Program-made: the position numbers and the translations under genes
Shown: in pieces, positions 1 through 11,000 of the stretch
Position numbering within the stretch: the first letter of the stretch is position 1
Layout of the letters: each line of letters starts with the position of its first letter
Assembly: GCF_000004075.3 (NCBI RefSeq)
Contig: NC_026661.2
Location: forward strand, 21,108,307-21,172,306
Source of the DNA: Cucumis sativus
Taxonomy: Eukaryota; Streptophyta; Magnoliopsida; Cucurbitales; Cucurbitaceae
Length of the DNA: 64,000 nt
Reading direction: 5' to 3'
Notes under the pieces: generated by a model
Database searches by the model: none
What the model was told of the DNA's origin: nothing
Seen by the model: the letters and a program-made list of their open reading frames with translations, nothing else

Positions 1-278
1 TATTTCACTTAGATCTATATGAACTTTCCAATTCTTTAACATCACAGTGAAAACATATTTCTAATTCTTTATTCTTTTTTTCTTACGTCTGTCAAGTGTC
101 AAATGTGTTGCTCTGTGAAGAGCACCTGGCTTTGTCAACTCATCAATTGGTTAACATATGCTCAACTGTATATTTTTTCTTTAAGGTTACTGAGGAACAT
201 TGTTTTCTTCCCCTCCCATGAAAGTGCCAATCTCACTTTTCTTCTAAGAACTTCCCGGATTTACTCTGCTCTCTACAG

Positions 279-1538
279 ATTTGGGCATTGACAAGTCAAT
301 ATTTATAAAACCTAAAACATTTCACCTAACTGTACTTATGTTGAAGTTGTGGAACAAGGAGCGAGTTGATGCTGCTTCTGAAGTTTTGAGGGTGATTAAA
401 CTTACTAACTGATATTTGTACATACTAGCGGTACATATGTAGAGCATGCACGTGACTGACTCATCATTTCTTTCAGGGTATTTCGTCTAAAATAATGGAT
501 ACTTTGGATAACAGGCCAGTACTAATTAGGCTCAAGGGGTTGGTGAGTTCTCTTAAATTCAAGCATCAAATTCTATTACATTGTTTATTCATATGGAAAG
601 CAATGCTTCCTATGTAAGCACTGGTTCAATCATAACTATTGTTCACTCAGGATCAGTTCATATTTCAACTGATGAAAAGTGTATATGTATTTCGGTTTGA
701 ATCTTGTAGCTACAACTTATCATTTGTATCTTAGTTGAAATTGTTTGATTCCAGTTATGATTGTCATATCAGGATTGTATGAGAGGTTCTTTGGCCAAAG
801 CCCGTGTTCTCTATGCTCCTGTGGAAGAGATTGGCGACGAAGGAAGACTGTTACGTGCCTGTCGTATCCATTTTATAGTTTCATCTAAAAGAATTTCCTA
901 ACTGATTCCTTTTAACTCAAGTTCTTAGAGTAATCAAGCAATATTTTACCTTTGAGTTTCTTGAGCTTTTTTAGAACTCATTATTAATGCATTTACCGAA
1001 GCTGGACTTGTTCTGGAGAAAGATGCAAAACAAAAATTAAAGGTATGCTCAACAACTTCTAATCCCTTCAACGTTCAAATATCAACATGTTTAGTTCGTT
1101 ACCTTGCTATGTGATTCGATTCAACAATCTCGTCTTCTAAAGTACATAAACTAAAGAGTATTTTCCCTCATCATTCTCAACATTCAGTTGCATGCTACTG
1201 TTATGAATGCAAGACATAGGAAAAGGTACACAATTCATTCAACTTTTCCTCGATCCTGTACTTTCTAGTTCCTTCTATTTGCGAATCTCTGTGTTTAAAA
1301 TCCTGAATTGTTTGATTTTATGGCCACCGCAATCCCTTCCTTGAGCAGTAAAAAGAAAAAGAAGTTCGATTCATTTGATGCTCGTGAAATTTTCAAGGAA
1401 TATGGTTCAGAGGAGTGGGGTGAGTATCATATCCGTGAAGCTCATCTCTCACAAAGATTTGCATTTGATGAAAATGGATACTACCATTGCTGTGCTTCCA
1501 TACCTTTCCCTCACGAACAACACATGCAAGTTGATTGA
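279..1538 (+). CDS. ASCC1-like 2H-phosphoesterase protein, 3' part of gene
   Basis: Six exons of the C-terminal part can be joined with GT-AG borders and matching phase: 279-391, 477-542, 773-863, 975-1042, 1188-1225 and about 1349-1538 (stop TGA). The last acceptor could also be at 1346. The peptide carries both HxT motifs of the 2H phosphoesterase fold: FHLTVLML in the first exon and LHATVMN in the fifth. The C-terminal part has FDSFDAREIFKEYG and ends shortly after FAFDENGYYHC, as in ASCC1 (activating signal cointegrator 1 complex subunit 1; AKAP7-like domain). In animals ASCC1 belongs to a complex acting in transcription and alkylation repair; the plant role is not established here. Upstream exons, usually including a KH domain, must lie left of the window, so bases 1-278 read as intron. 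Confidence 0.85.
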
Positions 1539-1921
1539 TCATTTACTTCAACTCCAATCAAAGTCCTTTCAAGTTATATTACAATTTATTTCTGTTCGTA
1601 GAATTTGGCTGTGTATTTATTTCAACTTAGTTCTCAAATGCTTCTTTTCTTCTTAGGAACCAACTAGAAAGGTCTGAGTTGAGAAAATAATACTTTTTTA
1701 AATGTTCTTCACCTCTCTTTTTTGCGTGACAGTTTCAAGAATTTCATCTCTAGAATTCCCTTTTATTTAATTAATCAATTATACTTATTGTTTTTTCAAA
1801 AAAAATTATTAGCATTTCACATCAATATTGATTTTTTTTTAATTATATGTCATGATACTTTAATTATACGATCGTTGCAAATTTAGCAATTAGATTCAAA
1901 ATAATTAACTATGTACCAACA

Positions 1922-2079
1922 TTTTAAAAAATTTGCAAATATAGTAAAATTTATCAAATTCTATCAATGATATAAATCTATCACCGATAGACTATGCTAC
2001 AAATATTAATCTATCACTAATAGATTATACGAAGTCTATCAGTGATAGTTTTCCTATATTTGCAATTTTTTTAAAATTT
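1922..2079. repeat. MITE-like inverted-repeat element (CTATCA family), intact copy
   Basis: The ends are near-perfect inverted repeats of about 23 bp: TTTTAAAAAATTTGCAAATA at the left and its complement at the right. The interior holds several CTATCA...TGATAG palindromes and has no coding capacity. Related copies or fragments occur near 7.7, 26.6, 42.4, 47.8, 48.0, 50.9, 53.5, 54.3 and 54.6 kb. A clear target-site duplication was not identified. Confidence 0.7.
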
Positions 2080-2274
2080 TGTTGTATCCTTAATTATTAC
2101 GTTGAAATTGTTATCAATTGCAATTTTCCTTAATTATAATATAGTATTTCGTTAATAGTCTCAATAACTATAAGTTTACGAGTTCAGTTCACGAGGGTCA
2201 TGTACAAATTTTTTTAGCATCTAAATGTTATAACATTAAACAAGTACTCTGGTCAGATAAGTAATTTTAGATAC

Positions 2275-2392
2275 TTGAATAAGAAAAGTAAACTACAAAT
2301 AATTTATACAAATTGGAATTGGAAATGTGTCCTTTGAATAAGAAAAGTAAACTACAAATAATTTATACAAATTGGAATTGGAAATGTGTCCT
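2275..2392. repeat. Tandem duplication, 59-bp unit, two copies
   Basis: Two adjacent near-identical 59-bp units begin at 2275 and 2334, both starting TTGAATAAGAAAAGTAAAC. The high identity suggests a recent duplication. Confidence 0.9.
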
Positions 2393-2583
2393 TCAAATAT
2401 ATATAAGGTAATTCATTGATTCGTACAATGTTAAACTATATATATAAAAATTGTGAATGATAAAGTGTGATTCCTAATAAATCTACTTGGCTTCTGTATG
2501 GAACCAAATGACAATTAATAAACAGAATCCAAAGAGGATCAGATATTATTCTATAAGCCTTATCCACTCACATACATACATAC

Positions 2584-2585
<2 letters not shown>

Positions 2586-2620
<35 letters not shown>
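2586..2620. repeat. AT dinucleotide microsatellite
   Basis: A nearly pure (AT)n tract, preceded by a short CATA run and followed by an AAG-rich tract. Confidence 0.85.
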
Positions 2621-2623
<3 letters not shown>

Positions 2624-3355
2624 GAAGAAGAAGAAAAAAGTTTAAATGAGGCTTATCCACTAATATATATATTATGTATATTTGAGAAATCTGATTATTG
2701 ACAAAAATGGTGGCCATCTGTTATCTTCAAGCTGGGTGCCATCACCCATGGCCTTTACTCTTCACCTTCTTTTGTTTGTCTCCATCCTATTCATAAAAAT
2801 CTCTCACCTCTATCATTTACGAAGAACATGAACCAATTATTGATGACTTTCTACACATTTCTCTTTTAAAAGCCTCTCAAAATCCAGCTAATATTCTATC
2901 TAGAAAAGAGAATTTTTTTTTTATATATTTGATCTATAGAAACCCGAGTCAAGTTAAAGGGAACATAGCTCAACTGTTATAATTTTAGTAATTAGGTTTG
3001 AAGGAGAAAATGCAACCAAAAGAAGTATGGTTCAAAAAAAGGGATTTTGTTATGTTCTATATTTGGTGTGTAAGTTAAAAGGCTTTTTAAACACATTTTA
3101 CTTAAGGTTGCATTGCCCTTGTTACCTCTATGATATAGATCAAACTTTATATGTTGGTAACGACAGCGAGAAAATTTCTTTATCATACATCCAACTAAGT
3201 AAGATTGTGAGCCACATTGTAAGTAAAGATATCATAGGAGACATATTAAAAAGGAAGTTTGGGGACATGTTCACATGGGATATCAGAAAAATGCTCTGAA
3301 TGACAGAAAGGAATGAGTGATGATATTAGCTTTAATTGTATTTGTTTGTAATGTC

Positions 3356-3363
3356 TATATAAG
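3356..3363 (+). promoter_or_regulatory. TATA box of the TIP aquaporin gene; GAA-rich leader downstream
   Basis: TATATAAG lies about 82 bp before the ATG at 3445, a usual spacing for a short plant leader. It is followed at 3361-3405 by an (AAG)n microsatellite that would lie at the transcription start and in the 5' UTR. Confidence 0.6.
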
Positions 3364-3444
3364 AAGAAGAAGAAGAAGAAGCAGAAGAAGAAGAAGAGAG
3401 AAAGGTGAAATAATTCATAAGGATCAAAAGATCAAGAAATATAT

Positions 3445-4535
3445 ATGGCGTGGTTCACCATTGGAAGCTTTCAAGATTCCTTGAGCTTACGCTCTTTCAA
3501 GGCTTATCTAGCTGAGTTCATCTCCACCTTACTCTTCGTTTTCGCCGGTGTCGGCTCCGCCATTGCCTACAGTCAGTTCATCCTATTCCATCTTTTGGAG
3601 TTCTCCATAGTAAAATTGAAAGTTCAGCCATTTATTATGAAAACACATGTTGTATGCTCGAACTATACTTAATTAAGATCAATGTATGCAGATAAAATAA
3701 CATCGTCTGGAGCTTTAGATCCAGCAGGGCTGGTTGGGGTGGCAGTTTGCCATGGATTTGCTCTGTTTGTTGCTGTCTCTGTCGGAGCTAACATCTCCGG
3801 TGGCCACGTGAACCCAGCGGTGACGTTCGGGCTTCTTCTTGGAGATCAAATCAGCTTAATTACCACCATTTTCTACTGGATTGCTCAGCTTCTTGGCTCC
3901 ATTGTCGCCTGCTACCTTCTCAAATATGTCACTGGCGGCCTCGTAATTTTCTCAACTACTTCCCTCTCAATATATATTTCTCAGTGTTATTAATAAATAG
4001 ATAGTTCACGTCAAAGAAAAATGGTTCATAATGCTATATTTGAAAACGTTTTGAAATTTTATATGCAAAACAAAATTTACGAAATTTTCTTTGAAACTTA
4101 GTTTCAAAGAATTGAATGTAGTTCGAATGCCCATATTGAAAAGTTCGGTCACGTTTGCACTTGCAGGCGGTTCCGGTCCACAGCGTCGCCGCCGGCATCG
4201 GAGCGACGGAAGGGGTTGTGACGGAGATTGTCACCACCTTCGGTTTGGTTTACACTGTCTATGCGACGGCGGCAGACCCAAAGAAGGGATCTTTGGGCAC
4301 AATTGCGCCGATTGCCATCGGTTTAATCGTCGGAGCAAACATCTTGGCGGCCGGACCGTTTTCCGGTGGATCGATGAACCCGGCCCGATCTTTCGGCCCA
4401 GCGGTAGTCAGTGGCGATTTTCACGATAACTGGATTTACTGGGTTGGGCCGCTCGTTGGCGGTGGCTTAGCTGGGCTTATCTACTTTTACGCCTTTATGG
4501 CCTATGGGCCCAGCCCAATTCCAAACGATTTCTAA
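3445..4535 (+). CDS. TIP2: Tonoplast intrinsic protein, TIP2-type aquaporin
   Basis: Exons 3445-3571, 3692-3942 and 4167-4535 join in phase to a 248-residue MIP channel, the usual TIP length. Both pore loops have NPA boxes: NPAV at 83-86 and NPAR at 197-200. The selectivity-filter positions read His63, Ile185, Gly194 and Arg200, the set typical of the TIP2 group, which conducts water and ammonia across the vacuolar membrane. The N-terminal segment [20 protein letters not shown] is a typical TIP first helix. Codon 43 (Asn) is split by intron 1. The three-exon structure and the ASG-type loop lengths are ordinary for TIPs. The exact TIP2 paralogue (2;1 or 2;2) cannot be decided from the sequence alone. 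Confidence 0.95.
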
Positions 4536-5348
4536 GACCCAATCAAATTAAGCCCATTTTATTCTTCTTTTGCTTTGTTCCCTTTGTAATAAGAGGAGGA
4601 AAAGCAAGGTTTTTTTTGCCCATTCTTCCTTTCCATTTTCTGTCTTTTATTTATTTGAATGTATGGTTTGGTTCACTGGATTCTCATCTTCATTCTATTT
4701 CAATGTAATAACTCATTTATTGTGTAATGTTTACCTTATCTATTAATTCTATCAACTAAAGTTTTACACGTTCTTTCATTTTTTATCGCTTTTGTTCTTC
4801 AACCTACATTAGTCAATTCACTTGACTTGTTATATAGACTATTAATTTGATCTTAGTTAGTGTAGGTTAATTCTTGAGAGGCTTGACATTACTCCATATC
4901 TTCACTTATTTCGTCACGAAACAATCTTTGTTTGAAAGAGAACTTGGATATAAATATGCTTGTAAACCATACTTCTATCTTCTTTGTGTTAGTTCATGAA
5001 TTACAAAGATAATCAAACCCATTTCTTAGTTAAACAATATAAGGGGTAGTGATTTGAACTGATGATCTTATATAATGTTTTAACTTGTTAAGTTATGCTT
5101 TCGTAAGTATTATCGTACTCATACTCAAACATATGATCGATATAATAACAAGAAGGAATGCACCACTTAACAATTTATTGCCCAAAAAAAGAATGAACTG
5201 TTGAATATAGACAAGGAATAATTACATTGATGATACTGAGGCAGGGAGCTTGTCTTTGTAGGCTCCAAAGTGGATGAGTAGTTAATATCCATAGCTCAAT
5301 CTTCACAGCTGACTCCGATAGGTCAAAAAAGAGTAAATGAGTTAAATT
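4536..5348. other. Intergenic between convergent TIP2 and PnsB3 genes
   Basis: About 800 bp of AT-rich DNA holding the two 3' flanks. No coding sequence, RNA gene or clear repeat is visible. Confidence 0.7.
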
Positions 5349-6680
5349 TTATGTAGACTCAGATGAGTCTGAAAGCTCTACTTCTTCATAGCCCCATTCA
5401 TGAGCTTTCCACTCAGGCAACTGTTGAACAACGAGCTGCATCCAAAGAAAACAAACAATTAAGACTCATCAACTTTTGTGAAAAAGAGATGACTGTGAGA
5501 CTATTCTACTCAAGAACATCATCAATCAAGCTTCAACTATTTACCATCCCTCTGGAATCTGGTTTCCCCACAGTGGTTTGACAAGCTAGTCTCCAGTTTT
5601 TAGGTTTCTGTGCATGAAAACAAAATCATTATACTTCTATCATTGTATCGCCTCGTGCTCTCGTTTGATTCAACCACAACATGATGTTAAAAGGATTTGA
5701 ATGAAAAATTCAAATGAACTTAACATCTACATGACAGTGTCCATAGTTATTGACTCGTTTTGGTTTCTCAGCTTATAATGCCAATGGCATCGGTGTTCTT
5801 ACCCTTTTGAGTTTGTCTTTCTCTATGTCTGTTCGAGGATTCAGTAGCTCTTTCCCTTCAACAATCTGAAACGGTAAAATTTTCAGTCAGAAGACTTGTA
5901 GCAGAACATTAGGATTGAATTTCTTCTTCATTTCTTTCATTTTCCAATGGCCATAGCACCGACTTTTGAACTCTTTTAACTTCTAAGTCAGTTTGTCTAA
6001 GTCATGAACTGAATAAATTTACCATGATGATCAAATAAACAATGATTCAGATAGTAGAAATGAAAAGGGCAGTGATTAAATCCTGTTGAGAACGTGAACT
6101 AATACAGAAAAATCACCTCCACCATACAAGTCCCACAGGTTCCTCCACCAGCACAGTTCAACAGAAATCTCGACTGAAAAACAACATCAAAGCCATACGA
6201 TAATCAAAACTAATTGAAATTCCCAGGTTCCTCAACAAGTTAATGAACGGGGAAACTCACATAAGGTCCATACAAGTCAATATTAGAATCCAACATTATG
6301 TTTCTAAGCTTTTGCCCACCACATGCTCGACGTAAGTGCACATCTGGAGTTCCATCAGGAAGCAGCACAGACTGAAAAAACACACACACACACACACACA
6401 CACAAAACCATACTCGATAAGCCAAAACAAACCCCTCAAATTTGACATTACCAAGTTTACAACTTACATTAACAAAAGCCAAATCAACAATCGGAGGCTC
6501 CTCAGGGTCAGTGGCTTCAGATTGACTCTGGGGAACAGTGCCAACAGCTCTAACTTGGGTTCTACGGAAAGTAAGAGGGCGAAAGCGTTTAAGGGTGTGG
6601 GAGGAATTCGTAATGTAGTTAAAGGAACGAAAGGAGGATGAAGATAATAAATGGTATGAACCCAGATGGAGAGCCTCCAT
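5349..6680 (-). CDS. PnsB3: Chloroplast NDH subcomplex B subunit PnsB3 (NDF4-like), ferredoxin-fold
   Basis: Reading leftwards, six exons fit in phase: 6680-6468, 6371-6261, 6173-6117, 5865-5803, 5607-5545 and 5435-5349. They give 197 residues. The N-terminal ~45 residues are rich in Ser, Arg and Thr, as in a chloroplast transit peptide. The core has VLLPDGTPDVHLRRACGGQK, then CAGGGTCGTC (Cys115, Cys121, Cys124) and WRLACQT (Cys157), a four-cysteine 2Fe-2S ferredoxin pattern. The C-terminus LPEWKAHEWG matches PnsB3/NDF4. This protein is known as a subunit of the thylakoid NDH complex that carries cyclic electron flow around photosystem I. Intron 1 holds a CA microsatellite. The tail after HEWG is acidic and Ser-rich. 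The identification rests on remembered family sequence and is strong. Confidence 0.92.
6381..6404. repeat. CA microsatellite in PnsB3 intron 1
   Basis: (CA)12 on the plus strand, only a few bases upstream (in gene direction) of the exon 2 acceptor. On the gene strand it reads (TG)n just before the T-rich acceptor tract. Confidence 0.9.
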
Positions 6681-6878
6681 TTTGGGGAATTGAGGGTTGA
6701 AGAAATGAAGTGTTTTGGTGAAAGATAAATCATAATGGCTGTGTTTGTGTGGTTCTTTGTGGCCTTATCTGGTGTCGCCGTCGATCGTTATGGGTAAGGT
6801 TTCACAAAGCTGAAGTGAAATGGAAAGTGAAATGGACAGATTTGAAGAGTTCCAAAGAAAAGAAGAAGGAAAAAAAGG

Positions 6879-6902
6879 CGCTAGAAGGAGGGCTTGAACC
6901 TC

Positions 6903-6935
<33 letters not shown>

Positions 6936-6952
6936 AACTGAGCTATTCCAGC
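6879..6952 (-). tRNA. tRNA-Asn (anticodon GTT)
   Basis: The minus strand folds as a 74-nt tRNA: acceptor GCTGGAA/TTCTAGC (one G-T pair), D-arm TAGCTCAGTTGGTTAGAGC, anticodon loop CTGTTAA with GTT, and T-arm GGAGGTTCAAGCCCTCC. A run of six T on the minus strand directly follows the discriminator base region (6871-6876) and can stop RNA polymerase III. No intron; CCA is not encoded, as expected for a eukaryotic tRNA. Confidence 0.95.
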
Positions 6953-8004
6953 TTGTTGATATACAAAATTTTCATAAATTATATATTATATAACAATATT
7001 GTAGTATTTGAGAGTATGATAAGCCAAAGAAAATTGACCTTTCTTAATTCCAATTTTTGAAATATGTAATACATTTAATCAATATATAGATTTTTACCGT
7101 TTATTTTAATGATCATGTTTGATTTTAAAAACTAGTCTCTCGGTAAGCTATGGTTGACTCTTTCCAAAATATTTTATTATTTTCCAGGTAAAAATTGTGG
7201 CTATGGTACCTGACTTTAACCCCAATGAATTTTATGGTTCAGTTTTGGTTATTGTAGAGTTTGGACTACACTTCGTATTTAAGTAGAATTTGTTTTATAT
7301 TTTCGTTGTGTTGTATACTCTATGTTAGTTCAGTTTTTGCCCTAGAAAGGTCAGCATGTATTGTTAGAAGGAGAAGGAACTTTGTTAACTTTGTACCATC
7401 TATTGGACTAAGAGTATATGTTATGGAAGAAGGAGTGATATAGAGCTTTTACATATCTCTTGTAACTTTACATGAAATTCACGAATTCTCATATTGTCCT
7501 AGGTCGAGCGTTTTGACTTTTCAACTGTATGTGTGTTTAGAAGACAGTGGATGTGACCAATTGCACTAACCTAAAAGTGAATATTTAGAAAATTTAAAAA
7601 ATTTGATGACCGAATACAACTATCCTAAAAGCTTGTAACTAGAAGGGACGATGCAAACATAACTAACGATATCAAAATATTAGCATATATAAAACATTTT
7701 TAAAAAGTTGTAAATATAACAAAATCTATCCACAACATAGTCTATAAATGATAAATTATATAGTTGATCATCTAGACTATAGAAGTTTATCAACGATAGA
7801 AATCTATCTCTAGTCATCACGTTTAGTTTTCTTATAAGTGGGCTTAAAAATGACCTTAACCCTCATTAGTGGGCCTTAATATGGATTGGAGTGTGATAAT
7901 GGGGCCGATGTATCCGTACATATCTCTCGTCCCTTTTTCACTAGAAACCTGCCTTAAACCTCTCGCTCCGTAAACAAGGCCCTGAGATTTCATTACATTA
8001 TACA
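6953..8004. other. Intergenic upstream of tRNase Z gene
   Basis: AT-rich DNA with one truncated MITE-like fragment (about 7689-7805). It has the left terminal repeat and CTATC motifs, but no matching right end. No gene is supported; an open frame near 7261-7443 lacks any recognisable features. Confidence 0.65.
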
Positions 8005-11000
8005 ATGCCATTGCCGCACCTATCAACTCTTCGCTTCCTCTTCTTCTCTCCTTCTAAACTTCCCTTTTCCCCTTCTCTATACTCTCCTAAATCCCATTCT
8101 CTCTTCACTGTTCTCGCATCTTCTCCACCAAAACGCCGCCGTAGCGCTACTGCCCCTCCGTCTCTGAATTTCAAACGTAGAAACAGTAGCAGTCTCAGAG
8201 AGACCAAAGGGAAAGAGAACTCGGTTCCTATGGAGGAAACTGAGGCTACGTCTTTTGGGTTTAACAAGAGGAGGGCAGAGGGCAGAGATAAAACTGATTT
8301 GCCTAAAAAGAATCTTCAGCTTAAAGTTAGAAAGTTGAATCCCGCCAATACGATTTCTTATGTGCAGGTTCAATTGGGCTGTTTTTTTTTAGTTCATGTG
8401 TTTGATTTCTTAACCGGGTTTCGTTTCATTTGCTCATTGAAGTTGTATTTGAATGTTACTAGATACTGGGAACTGGAATGGATACTCAAGATACGTCGCC
8501 TTCGGTCTTGCTTTTCTTTGATAAACAAAGATTCATTTTTAATGCTGGAGAGGTATTAATGGACTGTTAATTTCTCCACCCATTAGGCTCATACCATGTT
8601 TTCTTGAGCTAGATAATTATAGTTTTATAGGATACAAATTTATCCCGAGACTTCCTGTTGAATCGCTAACATTTTATGTCATTTATGTTACAGGGGTTGC
8701 AACGATTCTGCACGGAGCATAAGATTAAGTTATCCAAGGTATTCTATTTTGAAAAGTTTATCATTTCTTTCCTGAATTTCGGGTTTACTCTTCTATAACT
8801 GATTATTCTTGTATTCTGAACCTTGGTAATTTGTCGGTTCTTCCACTAGATAGATCATATATTCCTTTCCCGCGTATGTTCGGAGACTGCTGGTGGACTT
8901 CCTGGTATGTCTGTTGGCCGAATAGATATCGTTTTGATGTTATATATTTTTCTTTCTATTAGCACTTGTGATACTATTGGATAATTTTGGTCTTGAAGAA
9001 AAGATAATATTATTGAGTTTGAGTTGAGACCTCCTAAGTTTTATAATTTACCTTGCAGGTTTGCTGCTGACTTTGGCTGGCATTGGAGACGTAGGAATGT
9101 CTGTGAGTATAACATTTACTTAATACATTATCAAATTATTCGAGTTGAAATCATTTAAAATGAACGAGCTGTTATGCTTGTTCTAACTTATACTTTAGTT
9201 TCCATTCTATGCAGGTCAATGTCTGGGGGCCTTCTGATTTGAAGTATTTAGTTGATGCAATGAAGTCTTTCATACCAAATGCTGCCATGGTTCACACACG
9301 GAGCTTTGGACCTACAGTTAGTTCTGACGCGGATGCTGTCCATGAATTGAGTAAGTGTCGTGAGCCCATTGTTCTTGTTGATGATGAGGTAGTCAAGATA
9401 TCAGCGATTTTGGTACATCCAAGGCCAAATAGAAGATTAGGGCTGTTTGATGAAGATGACATGGGCCATAGTCAAGAACAAAGAAGAAACGATAATTCCG
9501 AAGCTAGAAGTTCGACAACCAAAACTTCATCTACAGTAAAGCCAGGTGACATGTCTGTAGTATATGTATGTGAACTTCCTGAGATTAAGGGGAAGTTCGA
9601 TCCATCAAAAGCAGCTGCACTTGGCCTTAAACCTGGGCCAAAATATCGTGAACTACAACTTGGGAATTCAGTGATGTCTGATCACCAAAAAATCATGGTA
9701 GGATCAGTAGATATATATTTTTAGCTATAAGGTGTTGAATGCTATGTCTCAATCCATTGATTTTTCACTTGGCTTAGGTTCATCCAAGTGATGTCCTTGG
9801 CCCCTCAGTTCCTGGTCCAGTTGTGTTACTTATCGATTGTCCAACGGAATCTCATTTGTCAGAGTTGATGTCTTTGGAATCTTTGAGACCTTATTATGAA
9901 GACTTATCGAGCGATCAGACTGAAACTGGTAAGGTGGTAACATGCGTTATTCATCTAAGTCCTGCTTCTATTCTTGGTAATCCTAATTACCAGAAATGGG
10001 CGAGGAGATTTGAGTCAGCCCAACACATCATGGCTGGCCATCATAGGTGAGCCCTTTTCATCTTGACAGTGATTTTCTGCTCTTACTTGTATATATAGAA
10101 AATTCCCATTCTCACTTTATTTTCATGCAGAAAGAATGTCGCGATTCCAATTTTAAGAGCCAGTGCAAAGATTGCTGCAAGGCTTAATCATTTGTGTCCT
10201 CAATTATTTCCAGCCCCAGGGTTCTGGTCCCATCAGCAGCTTACTATGCCAGGATCAGATTCATGTGCTTCAACTGAGGTTTGTTGTAATGTCTTTGGTG
10301 GTCTGTGGTCTTGGACTTTCTTTAGTTGTGAAAGAACTAACTTCGCCATTGTTCTTCCTGTACCAGATAGAAGTTTCAAATCATTACAAAAGCACATTAG
10401 CTGAAAATCTTCTAAAGGTTTGTGACGATGGATTAGCAAAGTGTGTCATGCTTGTTATTGACCGGTGATCAACTGCTGCTGTTTTTTTGGTTATTTTTAA
10501 TCAATAAACTTCATGAAATCATTTTAACGTTTACATTTAGAGCAGATTACACACGTGTGCTTGTAGTCAAGGTCCCATCACATTGTCACTGAAGCAATAG
10601 TAGAAGGAAGCACCAAGTTATTTTTACAATTTGTTTTGTTCATTCCATCTGTTACTATATTCCTAACATACATCGAAAATTCGCATGGCTTGTGACGTGG
10701 TAAAATAACCATATGATATGAAACCACAGTTGTTCTTTAGTCCAGCATATAAGATATATGCTTCATCCAGTTGTATGCATGGTGATCCTGGTGTGCTGCA
10801 TATCTAAATGTTTGGCAACTATATTTTACACTCGGTGATGCAAGTTCTTTAACAATAATGTTGTTCGTGAAACAGTTCACCTTGCGCCCTTATGCACAAC
10901 TTGGATTCGATCGATCTAATATTCCCAGTCAAGAATCTTTGCCAGAGATTATTAATGCGCTGCATTCTGAAATACCGGAAATTGTGGATGCTGTCGAACA

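Larger units (their letters stand above)
1539..3444. other. Intergenic, AT-rich, between ASCC1-like and TIP genes
   Basis: No gene can be supported here. The stretch holds the 3' flank of the ASCC1-like gene, one MITE-like element, a 59-bp tandem duplication, an AT microsatellite and the promoter of the aquaporin gene. An open frame near 3027-3299 has no recognisable protein features and is treated as chance. Confidence 0.7.

Noticed and set aside
3027-3299. A 90-codon open frame upstream of the aquaporin gene
   Set aside because: It falls in promoter-like AT-rich DNA with overlapping frames on both strands and no family signature.
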